A DNA stretch of 64,000 bases from the NCBI RefSeq assembly GCF_021534965.1, contig NZ_CP091037.1:784501-848500 (forward strand), in the 5' to 3' direction. Positions 17,143 through 26,188 of this stretch are shown here, one piece after another; within the stretch, counting starts at the first letter, position 1, and every line of letters begins with the position of its first letter. A model generated the notes under the pieces. The model was not told where the DNA came from. It did not search any database and was given only the letters and a program-made list of their open reading frames with translations. The position numbers were made by a program, and so were the translations under genes. The DNA is from Muricauda sp. SCSIO 65647. GTDB taxonomy: Bacteria; Bacteroidota; Bacteroidia; Flavobacteriales; Flavobacteriaceae.

Positions 17143-17856
17143 ATGACCAAACTCAGTGTCAACATCAACAAATTGGCCACCTTGAGAAATTCAAGGGGTG
17201 GCAATATGCCCGATTTATTGCAATCGGCAAGGGATATAGAAGCGTTCGGTGCCCAAGGCATCACCGTTCACCCTAGGCCCGATGAGCGCCATATTCGTTA
17301 CCAAGATACCCGAGCGTTGAAAGAAATCGTCACCACAGAGTTCAATATTGAGGGCAACCCGATACCAAAATTCATCGATTTGGTACTTGAGGTCAAACCC
17401 ACCCAGGTTACCTTGGTACCCGATGCCGAGGATGCCATCACCTCAGATTCTGGGTGGGACACGATAAAGCACAAAGATTTTCTTGTGGAGGTGATAAGCA
17501 CTTTTAAAGAGAACGGTATACGAACCTCTATTTTCGTCGATCCGGTCGCAAAAATGGTCGAAGGTGCGGCAAAGACCGGTACCGATCGCATAGAATTGTA
17601 TACAGAAAACTATGCCAAGGCTTTTGCAAAAGGTGACAAGGCGGGCATCAAGCCTTTTGTGGAAGCTGCAAAAGTGGCACACGATACGGCACTGGGCATT
17701 AATGCCGGTCATGACCTAAACCTCGAAAACATTCAATTTTTCAAACAAAACATACCACATTTGTTAGAGGTTTCCATAGGGCACGCACTGATCTGTGAGT
17801 CAATTTATTTAGGCCTTGAAAATGTTGTTAACATGTATTTACACCGCTTGAAATAA
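17143..17856 (+). CDS. pdxJ: Pyridoxine 5'-phosphate synthase
   Basis: The 237-residue TIM-barrel enzyme condenses 1-deoxyxylulose 5-phosphate with 3-amino-2-oxopropyl phosphate to form pyridoxine 5'-phosphate in the DXP-dependent vitamin B6 pathway. The N-terminal LSVNINKLATLRNSRGG and the catalytic block ITVHPRPDERHI (His43, Arg45, His50, matching E. coli His45, Arg47 and His52) are intact. So are VTLVPD and NAGHDLN near the C-terminus. ATG 17143 is preferred over an upstream GTG at 17101 because of the promoter. The stop overlaps the next start (TAATG), so translation is coupled. Confidence 0.96.
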   Translation: MTKLSVNINKLATLRNSRGGNMPDLLQSARDIEAFGAQGITVHPRPDERHIRYQDTRALKEIVTTEFNIEGNPIPKFIDLVLEVKPTQVTLVPDAEDAITSDSGWDTIKHKDFLVEVISTFKENGIRTSIFVDPVAKMVEGAAKTGTDRIELYTENYAKAFAKGDKAGIKPFVEAAKVAHDTALGINAGHDLNLENIQFFKQNIPHLLEVSIGHALICESIYLGLENVVNMYLHRLK

Positions 17857-18626
17857 TGCACACCTTACATTCAATTATTCTTGGGGAAGGAACACCGCTT
17901 ATCATTCTACATGGCTTTTTGGGGATGGCAGATAATTGGAAGACCCTTGGTACGCAATATTCTGAAAATGGGTTTCAGGTGCATTTGGTCGACCAACGGA
18001 ACCATGGCAAAAGTTTCCATTCAGATTATTTTGACTTTGAGATCTTGGCCGATGATATCAAAAACTATCTACATTACCACGGGCTTTCCTCAGCAGTGGT
18101 CATGGGGCACTCAATGGGCGGCAAAGTGGCAATGCAGTTGGCAGTCGATTTTCCTGAAAGGGTCGATAAACTGATAGTGGCCGACATTGCCCCGAGATAC
18201 TACCCGCCCCACCATCAACACATTATGGATGCCTTGAACAAGCTTGACTTTGACACCATTACATCACGGAAGCAGGCTGATGAAGCGTTGGCACAATACT
18301 TTCCCGAATCGGGGATTCGACAATTTTTGCTTAAAAACCTATATTGGGTGACCAAAGAAAGATTGGACCTTCGCTTTAATCTGAAAGTGCTTCAGAACAA
18401 GATGGAAGAAATCGTTGAGGCCATTCCGCCCCATTCCACCTACTCAAAACCCACACTGTTCATCATTGGAGACCGTTCTGAATATGTTCAGCCGTCAGAT
18501 CATGGCATAATCAAAACCCATTTCCCAGAGGCCATTATTGAAACCGTTGAAAATGCAGGGCACTGGCTACATGCCGAAAATCCAAAAGAATTCTTTAGAA
18601 AATCAATGGCTTTTTTACAACGCTAA
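17856..18626 (+). CDS. Alpha/beta hydrolase, YbfF-like
   Basis: The 256-residue protein has the full alpha/beta hydrolase set: oxyanion motif ILHGFLGMADNW (18-29), nucleophile elbow GHSMGGK (Ser86), an acid in FIIGDRSEYV (about Asp210) and the catalytic His236 in NAGHWLHAE. The DQRNHGKS motif (46-53) is shared with YbfF-type esterases. The substrate is unknown, perhaps an acyl-CoA or small ester. It overlaps pdxJ by one base (TAATG), a stable pairing in flavobacteria that may reflect only operon layout. Confidence 0.9.
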   Translation: MHTLHSIILGEGTPLIILHGFLGMADNWKTLGTQYSENGFQVHLVDQRNHGKSFHSDYFDFEILADDIKNYLHYHGLSSAVVMGHSMGGKVAMQLAVDFPERVDKLIVADIAPRYYPPHHQHIMDALNKLDFDTITSRKQADEALAQYFPESGIRQFLLKNLYWVTKERLDLRFNLKVLQNKMEEIVEAIPPHSTYSKPTLFIIGDRSEYVQPSDHGIIKTHFPEAIIETVENAGHWLHAENPKEFFRKSMAFLQR

Positions 18627-18796
18627 AGCGTACTTTGCGAGTAAATATCATATAGAACGTCTCTCTATCACAAAGTCAGGCCGCCAATGTTTTTTAGTGC
18701 AAGGCTCTGTGCCCGATATCGATTGATACGAAAAATCCTTACTTTTATATGGATGTCATTGGGCATCTCTTTTTTGTACGTTAAAACCTGAATAGC

Positions 18797-19141
18797 ATGA
18801 AGTCAATACTTAGAATTTTGCTCAGTGCCCTCGCCGTGGTCATCTTGTCATATGTCTTGCCCGGTGTAGGGGTCGATTCGTTCACCACAGCCATTATCGT
18901 GGCCATTGTCTTGAGTTTGTTGAATTTCTTGGTCAAACCCATTTTAGTGATTTTGACCTTGCCGATCACCATTGTCACCCTCGGTCTTTTTTTATTGGTC
19001 ATCAATGCCATTATCATTCTGTTGGCAGCCAAATTCATCGGTGGTTTTCATGTCTCTGGCTTCTGGTGGGCCATTCTGTTCAGCTTGCTTCTATCGCTGT
19101 TGCAATCAATTTTATATTCCCTTTTGAAAGAGGACAAATAA
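18797..19141 (+). CDS. Phage holin family (4-TM YvlD-like) protein
   Basis: The 114-residue protein is nearly all hydrophobic, with four membrane segments at about 4-23, 27-47, 53-76 and 82-105. The sequence NFLVKPILVILTLPITIVTLGLFLLVINAI between helices 2 and 3 is the hallmark of the family named for holins. Most members are chromosomal envelope proteins unrelated to phage lysis, and no phage genes are nearby. The function is unknown. Confidence 0.85.
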   Translation: MKSILRILLSALAVVILSYVLPGVGVDSFTTAIIVAIVLSLLNFLVKPILVILTLPITIVTLGLFLLVINAIIILLAAKFIGGFHVSGFWWAILFSLLLSLLQSILYSLLKEDK

Positions 19142-19142
19142 T

Positions 19143-19160
19143 AGTGGTTGCACGACCACT
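19143..19160. other. Short hairpin after the 4-TM gene
   Basis: AGTGGTTG (19143-19150) pairs with CGACCACT (19153-19160), with one G-T pair and a 2-nt gap. It starts right after the stop of the 4-TM gene and lies before the tig promoter. It lacks a T-run, so it is a weak or non-classical terminator at best. Confidence 0.35.
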
Positions 19161-19177
19161 AAAGGAAACTTAAAAAC

Positions 19178-19208
19178 TTGTGGCAGTCAGTTTAATATGC
19201 TAATTTTG
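19178..19208 (+). promoter_or_regulatory. Bacteroidota-type promoter of tig
   Basis: A TTG (-33 box, 19178-19180) and TAATTTTG (-7 box, 19201-19208) are separated by 20 nt, matching the flavobacterial consensus in both boxes and spacing. It excludes the ATG at 19197, which lies before the predicted transcription start, and supports a start at 19233 or 19239. Confidence 0.7.
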
Positions 19209-19232
19209 CCACCCTTTTTGAGGGTTAAATCA

Positions 19233-20561
19233 ATGCAGATGAACATCACGAAAGAACAAATTGATGAATTGAACGCGGTGGTCAAAGTGGCCATCAACAA
19301 AGATGATTATGAAGAGCGGGTCAATAAAATATTGAACGACTATAGAAAGCAGGCCAATATTCCTGGGTTCCGCAAGGGGCAGGTTCCTCTCGGGCTCATA
19401 AAAAAGCAGTACGGTAGGGCCGTATTGGTCGATGAAGTCAACAAATTGCTGCAAGACAATCTGAACAAATACCTTACAGAAGAAAAGTTGGATGTTTTGG
19501 GCAACCCACTTCCCAAACAACAAGATGATTTTGATTGGGAGAGCGATGAGTTCGCATTTGAATTCGAATTGGGTCTCGCCCCAAATTTTGAGGTAGAGCT
19601 AAAGACCAAAAAACCGGTTGTACAGTATAAAATTGTCGCTGATAAAAAGATGGTCGAAGAGCAGGTTGACCGTATCAAAAAGCAATATGGTAAATTGTTG
19701 GCCAAAGACCTTGTTGAAAAGGGGTTTGAAGTCACCGGAACCTTCGCCAACGAGGAAGAAGAAATCGAGAATAAAGCTACCATTGAACTAGACAAACTCA
19801 AAAGCAAAAAGGCCATTGATGCTTTGGTAGGAAAGAAAGTAGGCGATATCGCCACCCTTAAAACCAAGGGACTTTTCAAAGAGGACTATATGCTTTTGGG
19901 CGCTTTGGGCATCAACCATGAAAAAGGCCAAAAGTTAGATGTTGAAGTGACCCTTACGATTGAAGAAATCAATGAAAGACAACCTGCGGAATTGAACCAA
20001 GAGCTGTTCGACAAACTCTATGGAAAAGACAAGATAACCTCTGAAAAAGAGTTGAAAGAAAAAATAAAGGAAGATAGCGAGAAGCAGTTTGAGCAACAAT
20101 CAGACCAGAAGCTTTTGAACGATGTCACTGAAAAGCTGATTGAGACAACATCGTTTGACCTACCCTCTGAATTCTTGAAAAAATGGATTCAGATCAGTGG
20201 CGAAAAGGTACTCTCTGAAGACGAGGCGAAAGATGAGTTTGAACGCTCTGAAAAAGGATTGAGATATCAATTGATAGAGGGCAAGATCATCAAAGAGCAC
20301 GATCTTCAGGTACAGCTCGAAGAGCTCAAAGAATTTGCCAAGGGCTTCATCAAGTCTCAAATGGCACAGTATGGCCATATGGACCCTCAAGAAGAAGAAC
20401 TTGAAAATATTGCCAATCGTGTGCTGGGCAATCAAGACGAGGTCAAAAGGCTCTCTGAGCAATTAATGAGCCAGAAATTATTGAACCTCTATAAAGAAAA
20501 GGCCAATTTGAAGACCAAGGAAGTGACCTATGACAATTTTGTAAAAGAAGTGTATCAATAA
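19233..20561 (+). CDS. tig: Trigger factor
   Basis: This is the ribosome-associated chaperone and peptidyl-prolyl isomerase that binds nascent chains. The ribosome-docking signature (PGFRKGQVPLGLIKKQYG) is at about residues 44-61 counted from 19233. A middle FKBP-like region and a long helical C-terminal arm (about 260-442) follow. In Bacteroidota the FKBP domain of this protein is often degenerate; here it is difficult to see a full FKBP active site. ATG 19239 is an equally good start. A strong terminator separates it from clpP, although the three genes tig-clpP-clpX keep their classic order. Confidence 0.93.
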   Translation: MQMNITKEQIDELNAVVKVAINKDDYEERVNKILNDYRKQANIPGFRKGQVPLGLIKKQYGRAVLVDEVNKLLQDNLNKYLTEEKLDVLGNPLPKQQDDFDWESDEFAFEFELGLAPNFEVELKTKKPVVQYKIVADKKMVEEQVDRIKKQYGKLLAKDLVEKGFEVTGTFANEEEEIENKATIELDKLKSKKAIDALVGKKVGDIATLKTKGLFKEDYMLLGALGINHEKGQKLDVEVTLTIEEINERQPAELNQELFDKLYGKDKITSEKELKEKIKEDSEKQFEQQSDQKLLNDVTEKLIETTSFDLPSEFLKKWIQISGEKVLSEDEAKDEFERSEKGLRYQLIEGKIIKEHDLQVQLEELKEFAKGFIKSQMAQYGHMDPQEEELENIANRVLGNQDEVKRLSEQLMSQKLLNLYKEKANLKTKEVTYDNFVKEVYQ

Positions 20562-20589
20562 TTTACCAAATAAAATAAGTATCTTTACA

Positions 20590-20623
20590 GTGCCGAAAAT
20601 GCTATTTTCGGCACCTTTTTTTT
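20590..20623 (+). terminator. Rho-independent terminator after tig
   Basis: A perfect 11-bp stem GTGCCGAAAAT (20590-20600) / ATTTTCGGCAC (20604-20614) with a 3-nt loop is followed by nine T (20615-20623). It lies 28 bp after the tig stop and 22 bp before the clpP start. Confidence 0.92.
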
Positions 20624-20645
20624 AAAACCTTTTGATTTAAATCGA

Positions 20646-21326
20646 ATGGATTACGGTAAAGAATTCAAAAATTACGCCACCAAACATCGTGGTATCAACA
20701 GCCTATATTATGAGCAACTGGTCAGTAGCCTGTATCCAGTGAACATGACGCCCAATATCATCGAAGAACGTCAATTGAATGCCATTGCCATGGATGTCTT
20801 TTCACGTTTAATGATGGATAGGATAATCTTCTTGGGCACGGGCATCAATGATCAAGTGGCCAATATCGTGCAGGCGCAACTGTTGTTCTTAGAGAGTGCC
20901 GATGCCTCAAAAGACATACAAATCTATATCAATTCGCCAGGCGGAAGCGTTTACGCAGGTCTTGGCATTTATGATACCATGCAGTTCATCAAACCAGATG
21001 TCGCCACTATTTGTACTGGTATTGCCGCATCGATGGCTGCCGTTTTGCTCTGTGCCGGCGAAGCGGGCAAAAGAAGTGGTCTGACACATTCGAGGGTCAT
21101 GATACACCAGCCCATGTCAGGGGCCCAGGGCCAGGCCAGTGATATCGAGATTGCGGCCAAAGAAGTGCTTAAGATAAAAGACGAACTCTACCATATCATC
21201 TCAAAACACTCAGGTCAGCCGTTCGAAAAGGTATATGAAGATAGTGACCGTGATTATTGGATGAAAGCCGAGGAAGCCAAAAAATATGGTATGATCGATG
21301 AAATTTTGGTAAGGGAAGATCAATAA
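20646..21326 (+). CDS. clpP: ATP-dependent Clp protease proteolytic subunit
   Basis: The 226-residue serine protease forms the tetradecameric chamber used by ClpX. The catalytic triad is visible: Ser129 in GIAASMAA, His154 in MIHQPMSG and Asp203 in DSDRDYWM. The N-terminal extension of about 30 residues, processed in other ClpP proteins, is present. It is followed by clpX 96 bp later. Its start lies only 22 bp after the tig terminator, so its own promoter must overlap the terminator or expression depends on readthrough. Confidence 0.97.
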   Translation: MDYGKEFKNYATKHRGINSLYYEQLVSSLYPVNMTPNIIEERQLNAIAMDVFSRLMMDRIIFLGTGINDQVANIVQAQLLFLESADASKDIQIYINSPGGSVYAGLGIYDTMQFIKPDVATICTGIAASMAAVLLCAGEAGKRSGLTHSRVMIHQPMSGAQGQASDIEIAAKEVLKIKDELYHIISKHSGQPFEKVYEDSDRDYWMKAEEAKKYGMIDEILVREDQ

Positions 21327-21422
21327 AACGACTTATCCGTAAGCCAATAACCTGTTTTTGGCTAAACTTGTAGAACAAAACATAGTTTTCAACGTTTAGA
21401 AACAGCAGTTAATTCTGATTTT

Positions 21423-22658
21423 ATGGCAAAGGAGAATCTGGAATGTTCATTTTGCGGAAGAAAAAAGCCCGAGACCAATCTTTTGATTGCAGGTCTTGAT
21501 GCGCACATCTGCGACCGATGCATCGAACAGGCCCATACGATCGTTGCCGAAGAATCAAAGCAATCGAAGAGCAACGACCTTTCCTCTGAATTGGTGCTGA
21601 AGAAACCCATGGAGATCAAAGGTTTTCTAGACACCTTTGTCATTGGGCAAGAGCGTACCAAAAAAGTGATGTCAGTAGCTGTTTACAATCACTATAAGAG
21701 ACTTTTGCAACCAAAGGGCAATGAAGATGATATTGAGATACAAAAGAGCAATATCATCATGGTTGGTGAGACGGGTACCGGCAAGACCTTGATGGCAAAG
21801 ACCATAGCAAAAATGCTAAATGTACCTTTGGCCATTGTCGATGCCACTGTATTGACCGAGGCAGGTTATGTGGGAGAAGATGTTGAGAGCATTCTGACCC
21901 GATTGCTTCAAGCGGCCGATTACAATTTGGAAAAAGCGGAAAGAGGCATTGTCTTCATCGATGAGATAGATAAAATAGCTCGAAAGAGCGACAACCCTTC
22001 CATCACCCGTGATGTTTCGGGCGAAGGGGTACAACAAGGGCTTTTGAAGCTATTGGAAGGTACTTTGGTCAACGTTCCGCCGAAAGGGGGCAGAAAGCAT
22101 CCCGATCAAAAATTCATCGAGGTCAACACCGAGAATATCCTTTTTGTCGCAGGCGGTGCCTTCGATGGCATTGAGCGCATCATCACCAAACGTCTCAACA
22201 TGCAAGCGGTAGGTTACAGTGCTTCAAAGGCAGAAGACGACCTTGATAAAAAGAACATTCTTCAATACATTATTCCAAAAGATTTGAAGGAGTTTGGGCT
22301 CATCCCCGAAATCATCGGAAGATTGCCAGTGCTTACACACATGAACCCTTTAGATGAAAAGACACTTCGGGCCATTTTGACCGAGCCCAAAAATGCCATC
22401 ATCAAGCAATATGAAAAATTGTTCGATATGGATGGCATACAGTTTACCATCACCGAACAGGCCCTCGACTTCATTGTTAAAAAAGCGGTTGAATACAAGC
22501 TTGGTGCCCGTGGCCTTCGATCACTTTGCGAAGCCGTTTTCACCGATGCGATGTTCACCCTGCCCAGTACCGACGAACAAGAATTCAAGGTAACCAAGGC
22601 TTACGCAGAAGAAAAACTATCGCATGAGACCGTAAAGAAATTGAAAGCGGTTTCTTAG
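21423..22658 (+). CDS. clpX: ATP-dependent Clp protease ATP-binding subunit ClpX
   Basis: The 411-residue AAA+ unfoldase starts with a four-cysteine zinc-binding domain (Cys8, Cys11, Cys30, Cys33) that recognises substrates and adaptors. Walker A reads GETGTGKT, a variant of the usual GPTGSGKT. The pore loop GYVGED, Walker [12 protein letters not shown] and the sensor-2 region GARGLRSL are intact. It feeds unfolded proteins to ClpP, encoded just upstream. It is convergent with the next gene, 5 bp away. Confidence 0.97.
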   Translation: MAKENLECSFCGRKKPETNLLIAGLDAHICDRCIEQAHTIVAEESKQSKSNDLSSELVLKKPMEIKGFLDTFVIGQERTKKVMSVAVYNHYKRLLQPKGNEDDIEIQKSNIIMVGETGTGKTLMAKTIAKMLNVPLAIVDATVLTEAGYVGEDVESILTRLLQAADYNLEKAERGIVFIDEIDKIARKSDNPSITRDVSGEGVQQGLLKLLEGTLVNVPPKGGRKHPDQKFIEVNTENILFVAGGAFDGIERIITKRLNMQAVGYSASKAEDDLDKKNILQYIIPKDLKEFGLIPEIIGRLPVLTHMNPLDEKTLRAILTEPKNAIIKQYEKLFDMDGIQFTITEQALDFIVKKAVEYKLGARGLRSLCEAVFTDAMFTLPSTDEQEFKVTKAYAEEKLSHETVKKLKAVS

Positions 22659-22663
22659 TTAGA

Positions 22664-23203
22664 TCAACTGGCGTTTCGGGTCACTTTTTGTAGCAACTCA
22701 AGACAGATATCCCCTATGATTTTTTCATCGGTATAGAGCTGATGGCCAAAACTGGGTATAATACGTAAACTTACCCCTACTTCCTTGGCCCATTTCATAT
22801 CTGGCTTGAATTTGTCACATTCGCCATAAATCAGATTCAGCTCACAATCGGGATGTTCTTTTTCAAACCGTACCCTTGTGGCCGAGAGGGCCGTCAGAGA
22901 CTTCATGGGCAGTCCGCTTAAGGCAGCTTTCCAGACGATGGTGCCCCCCGTACTGAATGCTAGATAATGACTGGCCTTTTCTTCCTTTTTTAAAAGATGG
23001 GCAGCGGCCGTTTCAATACCGCCATTTACAAACGCTTCATGAATGTTCTTTTCGGTACAGATAGGCACATCAAGATTGGCCAATTGTTGGCAATCATAAA
23101 ATGAAATATCGTAGTACTGTTGAAGATAGCCAAAGTAAGAGGTGATCCAGAGGCCCTTTTTGACCCCCCACATGTCAGAGACAACAACAAGTTTTTCAGC
23201 CAT
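22664..23203 (-). CDS. Small alpha/beta hydrolase-like protein, unknown
   Basis: The 179-residue protein looks like a compact alpha/beta hydrolase. The N-terminal strand KLVVVSDMWGVKKGLW, an elbow-like YLAFSTGGTIVWKAAL (around residue 80, with Ser in place of the classic GxSxG context), a strand LNLIYGECDKFKP and a possible catalytic His in PSFGHQLYTD (about 157) occur in the expected order. The family is common in Bacteroidota without a known function. It ends 5 bp from clpX on the opposite strand. Confidence 0.65.
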   Translation of the reverse strand: MAEKLVVVSDMWGVKKGLWITSYFGYLQQYYDISFYDCQQLANLDVPICTEKNIHEAFVNGGIETAAAHLLKKEEKASHYLAFSTGGTIVWKAALSGLPMKSLTALSATRVRFEKEHPDCELNLIYGECDKFKPDMKWAKEVGVSLRIIPSFGHQLYTDEKIIGDICLELLQKVTRNAS

Positions 23204-23403
23204 AACTTTAATTTCTGTTTGGTAGTAGTAAGGTTATATTTAAGATGAGGGAACTATCTTATCGGTTCAAACTTCAGCCATAATGAACACAAAACCATAT
23301 TTTTTTGTTCAAAAGAGAGATTTGTTCGATAAGAAGCAAGAGTTTACGAAAACGTTTTCGTAAATAGATGTTATGGACAGTTTCCCCTAGGATCTAGGGA
23401 CTA

Positions 23404-24927
23404 TTATTTGGTGATTCCGTTCATTTGCAACAGTTCTTCCATATACTTGCGATTATTGCACAATCTAGGAATTTTATGCTGCCCGCCCAGTTTATCATTG
23501 CATTTCAACCACTCATAAAAAAGATGTTCTCGGGCCACGTGTATCTTGGGCATGCCCAACGTCATGTTGTTGTACCGTTTGGCCTCGTAATCTGAATTCA
23601 GCGACTTCAGGGCATTGTCTAAAAACTCGGTAAAGTAATCAATATCTTCAGGCGGTTTGCCAAATTCGATCAGCCATTCGTGCCCCCCTTTTTCACTTTG
23701 GTTCATAAAAATAGGAGCAGCGGTATAGTCTTTTATTTGGGCGTTTGTCTTCTTACAGACCTGCCTTAGTGCCTCCTCGGCATTTTCAATGATCAATTCT
23801 TCACCGAAAGCGTTTATGTGGTGTTTTGTTCGGCCCGTGACCTTTATTCGGTACGGACTCGTAGAGGTAAAGCGTACGGTATCCCCAATCTTATAACGCC
23901 ACAAACCTGCATTGGTGGTAATGACCACAGCATAATTCACTCCCGTTTTGACTTCCCAAATAGGAATGGCCCGTTGGTTTTCCTTTCCATATAAATCCAT
24001 AGGAATGAATTCATAGAAAATACCGTAATCGAGCATCAAGAGCAAGTCATCGGCATTATTGCGATCCTGTATCCCAAAAAAGCCCTCAGAGGCATTGTAG
24101 ATCTCATAATACCTGAAATGCTTACGGGGCAGTAATTTCTTGTACTGTTCTTTATATGGGGCAAAACTGACACCCCCATGAAAATATACCTCTAGATTGG
24201 GCCAAATCTCGAAAAGATGGTTTTTTCCCGTTGTTTTGATCACTTCATTGAGCAAGACCAACATCCATGACGGTACGCCCGCCATACTGGTCACGTTTTC
24301 GGCCACGCTTTCTTGAATTATGGCACCCAACTTCGACTCCCAATCGCCCATCAGGGAAACCCTGTTGCTCGGCGTACTACTGTATTCGGCCCATAATGGC
24401 ATATTATCGATGAGAATGGCCGACAAATCACCAAAAAAAGTGCCGTTGTCTTCGTACAGTTCTTTACTGCCCCCCAATCGCAGGCCCTTGCCAGTGAACA
24501 ACTGTGAATTTTCGTTGTTGTTCAAATACAGGCACAACAGGTCTTTACCCGATTTGTAATGGCAATCTTCAAGTGCCTCGATGCTCACGGGAATAAACTT
24601 GCTCTTCGCATTCGTCGTACCGCTACTTTTTGCAAACCACTTGATCTGTGTGGGCCAAAAAACATTTTGTTCTCCCCTTCGTGTACGCTCTATGGTATTC
24701 GCAATGCCCTCGTAATTCACTATGGGTAACCTGTCGGAAAAATCTTGATAGCTGTCAATTGATTCAAAACCGCATTGCTTGCCCAGTTCGGTATCTTTGG
24801 CGAATGATACCAATTGTTGCAACACCTCGTTCTGCACCTCATCAGGATATTTCAAAAAGAGCTCTATTTGGTGGTAGCGCTTTTTGAGCAGCCAAGAGGC
24901 GATCGAATTGAACAACGGTATGGGCAT
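23404..24927 (-). CDS. GH3 family acyl-acid-amide synthetase-like protein
   Basis: The 507-residue protein belongs to the GH3 (auxin-responsive promoter) family, adenylate-forming enzymes that join carboxylic acids to amino acids in plants. The ATP/AMP motif SSGTT is at 101-105, with FIPVS after it. The YNASEGFFG segment and the VRFTSTSPYRIKVTGR block match the motif 2/3 regions. Bacterial members have no firmly assigned substrate. It is divergent from the DUF2797 gene and appears monocistronic. Confidence 0.88.
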   Translation of the reverse strand: MPIPLFNSIASWLLKKRYHQIELFLKYPDEVQNEVLQQLVSFAKDTELGKQCGFESIDSYQDFSDRLPIVNYEGIANTIERTRRGEQNVFWPTQIKWFAKSSGTTNAKSKFIPVSIEALEDCHYKSGKDLLCLYLNNNENSQLFTGKGLRLGGSKELYEDNGTFFGDLSAILIDNMPLWAEYSSTPSNRVSLMGDWESKLGAIIQESVAENVTSMAGVPSWMLVLLNEVIKTTGKNHLFEIWPNLEVYFHGGVSFAPYKEQYKKLLPRKHFRYYEIYNASEGFFGIQDRNNADDLLLMLDYGIFYEFIPMDLYGKENQRAIPIWEVKTGVNYAVVITTNAGLWRYKIGDTVRFTSTSPYRIKVTGRTKHHINAFGEELIIENAEEALRQVCKKTNAQIKDYTAAPIFMNQSEKGGHEWLIEFGKPPEDIDYFTEFLDNALKSLNSDYEAKRYNNMTLGMPKIHVAREHLFYEWLKCNDKLGGQHKIPRLCNNRKYMEELLQMNGITK

Positions 24928-24991
24928 TTTTGGTATATTTAGCCGAGCAAGCGGTAATTGCTAAAATAAGAAACTTCTCATTTTTTCACCC

Positions 24992-25786
24992 ATGTTGTAC
25001 GAAGGCGTTTTACGAAAAATGCACACCGAAATCGGTTCACCGGTTCAGTATTACCTACTGTTCGAAAATGATTTTTTGAACATGAACCAAGCCCTTGACA
25101 AATCATTGAAGATCGAATTCATCAAATTTCAGTGCTTGAACTGCGGCGAAGATTTACCGATCTACCGTCAGGGGTTCTGTAAAACCTGTTTTTATGAAAC
25201 CCCGGTCGCTGGAGACTGGATCATGAAACCCGAACTCAGCACGGCCCATTTAGATAAAGAGGATCGCAACCTTGATTACGAAAAAAGAATGCAGTTGCAG
25301 CCCCATGTGGTGTATTTGGCCAATTCGAGCAACATAAAGGTGGGCGTGACCCGAAAATCGCAGGTACCCACCCGTTGGATCGATCAAGGGGCCCATGAGG
25401 CCATCGAAATCGTAGAGGTGCCCAACCGTTATTTGGCGGGCATTACCGAAGTGGCCCTGAAAGCACATGTAAGCGACAAGACCAGTTGGCAAAAGATGTT
25501 GAAGAACGATATCGAAGATCTAGACCTTGTCGAATGGCGCAGCAGGTTGAAAGCCCATGTGCCCGATGAAGTGGCCGAGTATTTTATCGATTCAAATACA
25601 GAGACCGAAATCGAGTTTCCGGTACTGCAATACCCTGAAAAGGTAAAAAGCCTGAATTTGGGCAAAACCCCTTCGTACCAAGGCGTTTTAAAGGGCATCA
25701 AAGGGCAATACCTCATCTTTGAAGACAATACGGTGTTTAACGTGCGGGGCAGTGAGGGGTATTTTGTGGGGATTGACATCAACTAA
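24992..25786 (+). CDS. DUF2797 domain protein with zinc-ribbon
   Basis: The 264-residue protein has four cysteines in two CxxC pairs (Cys48/51 and Cys63/66) that predict a zinc ribbon. These are followed by the conserved DUF2797 core (VYLANSSNIKVGVTRKSQVPTRWIDQGA, about 107-134), which resembles GIY-YIG/T5orf172-like folds in order of motifs. No nuclease active site can be confirmed by eye. The function is unknown; the zinc ribbon and basic core suggest nucleic acid binding. Confidence 0.8.
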   Translation: MLYEGVLRKMHTEIGSPVQYYLLFENDFLNMNQALDKSLKIEFIKFQCLNCGEDLPIYRQGFCKTCFYETPVAGDWIMKPELSTAHLDKEDRNLDYEKRMQLQPHVVYLANSSNIKVGVTRKSQVPTRWIDQGAHEAIEIVEVPNRYLAGITEVALKAHVSDKTSWQKMLKNDIEDLDLVEWRSRLKAHVPDEVAEYFIDSNTETEIEFPVLQYPEKVKSLNLGKTPSYQGVLKGIKGQYLIFEDNTVFNVRGSEGYFVGIDIN

Positions 25787-25850
25787 CTAGCCTATAAAAT
25801 AAGTATGGCTCATAGCCTATATTGCTGTTTTGCAATTAATTGCGTTAAAA

Positions 25851-26168
25851 ATGTTTGCTGTAGTCTATCAATTTATCGTCAAAGAGAATAGGGAATCTGA
25901 TTTCATAGATGCATGGAAACAATTAACACGGTTAATTTATGAACATGAAGGAAGTTTGGGTTCTAGACTACATAAACAAACTGATAGGGTTTATCTGGCC
26001 TATGCCCAATGGCCCGATAAAGAAACATGGAAAAACTCTGGAAATACACTTCCAGACTCTTCTGGCAATGTTAGGTCAAAAATGAGGGCGTCTTGTGCTA
26101 AAATCGAAATTCTGTATGAATTGGATTGTACCGCAGACTTGTTGAAATCAAAACCTAAACCACATTAA
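25851..26168 (+). CDS. Antibiotic biosynthesis monooxygenase (ABM) family protein
   Basis: The 105-residue protein has the single dimeric alpha/beta-barrel ABM fold: first strand FAVVYQFIVKENRESDFIDAW, a helix with LIYEHEGSLGSRLHK, then VYLAYAQWPDKETW. Members include quinol monooxygenases and heme-degrading enzymes, but many have no known reaction. The start at 25851 begins the barrel strand cleanly; an upstream in-frame start at 25830 would add seven residues. It is convergent with the AsmA-like gene, 20 bp away. Confidence 0.75.
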   Translation: MFAVVYQFIVKENRESDFIDAWKQLTRLIYEHEGSLGSRLHKQTDRVYLAYAQWPDKETWKNSGNTLPDSSGNVRSKMRASCAKIEILYELDCTADLLKSKPKPH

Positions 26169-26188
26169 GATACGGCTTGGCCTGATCA

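Noticed and set aside
18797-19141. Phage lysis gene (holin)
   Set aside because: The family is named for holins, but no other phage genes are present and chromosomal members are common.
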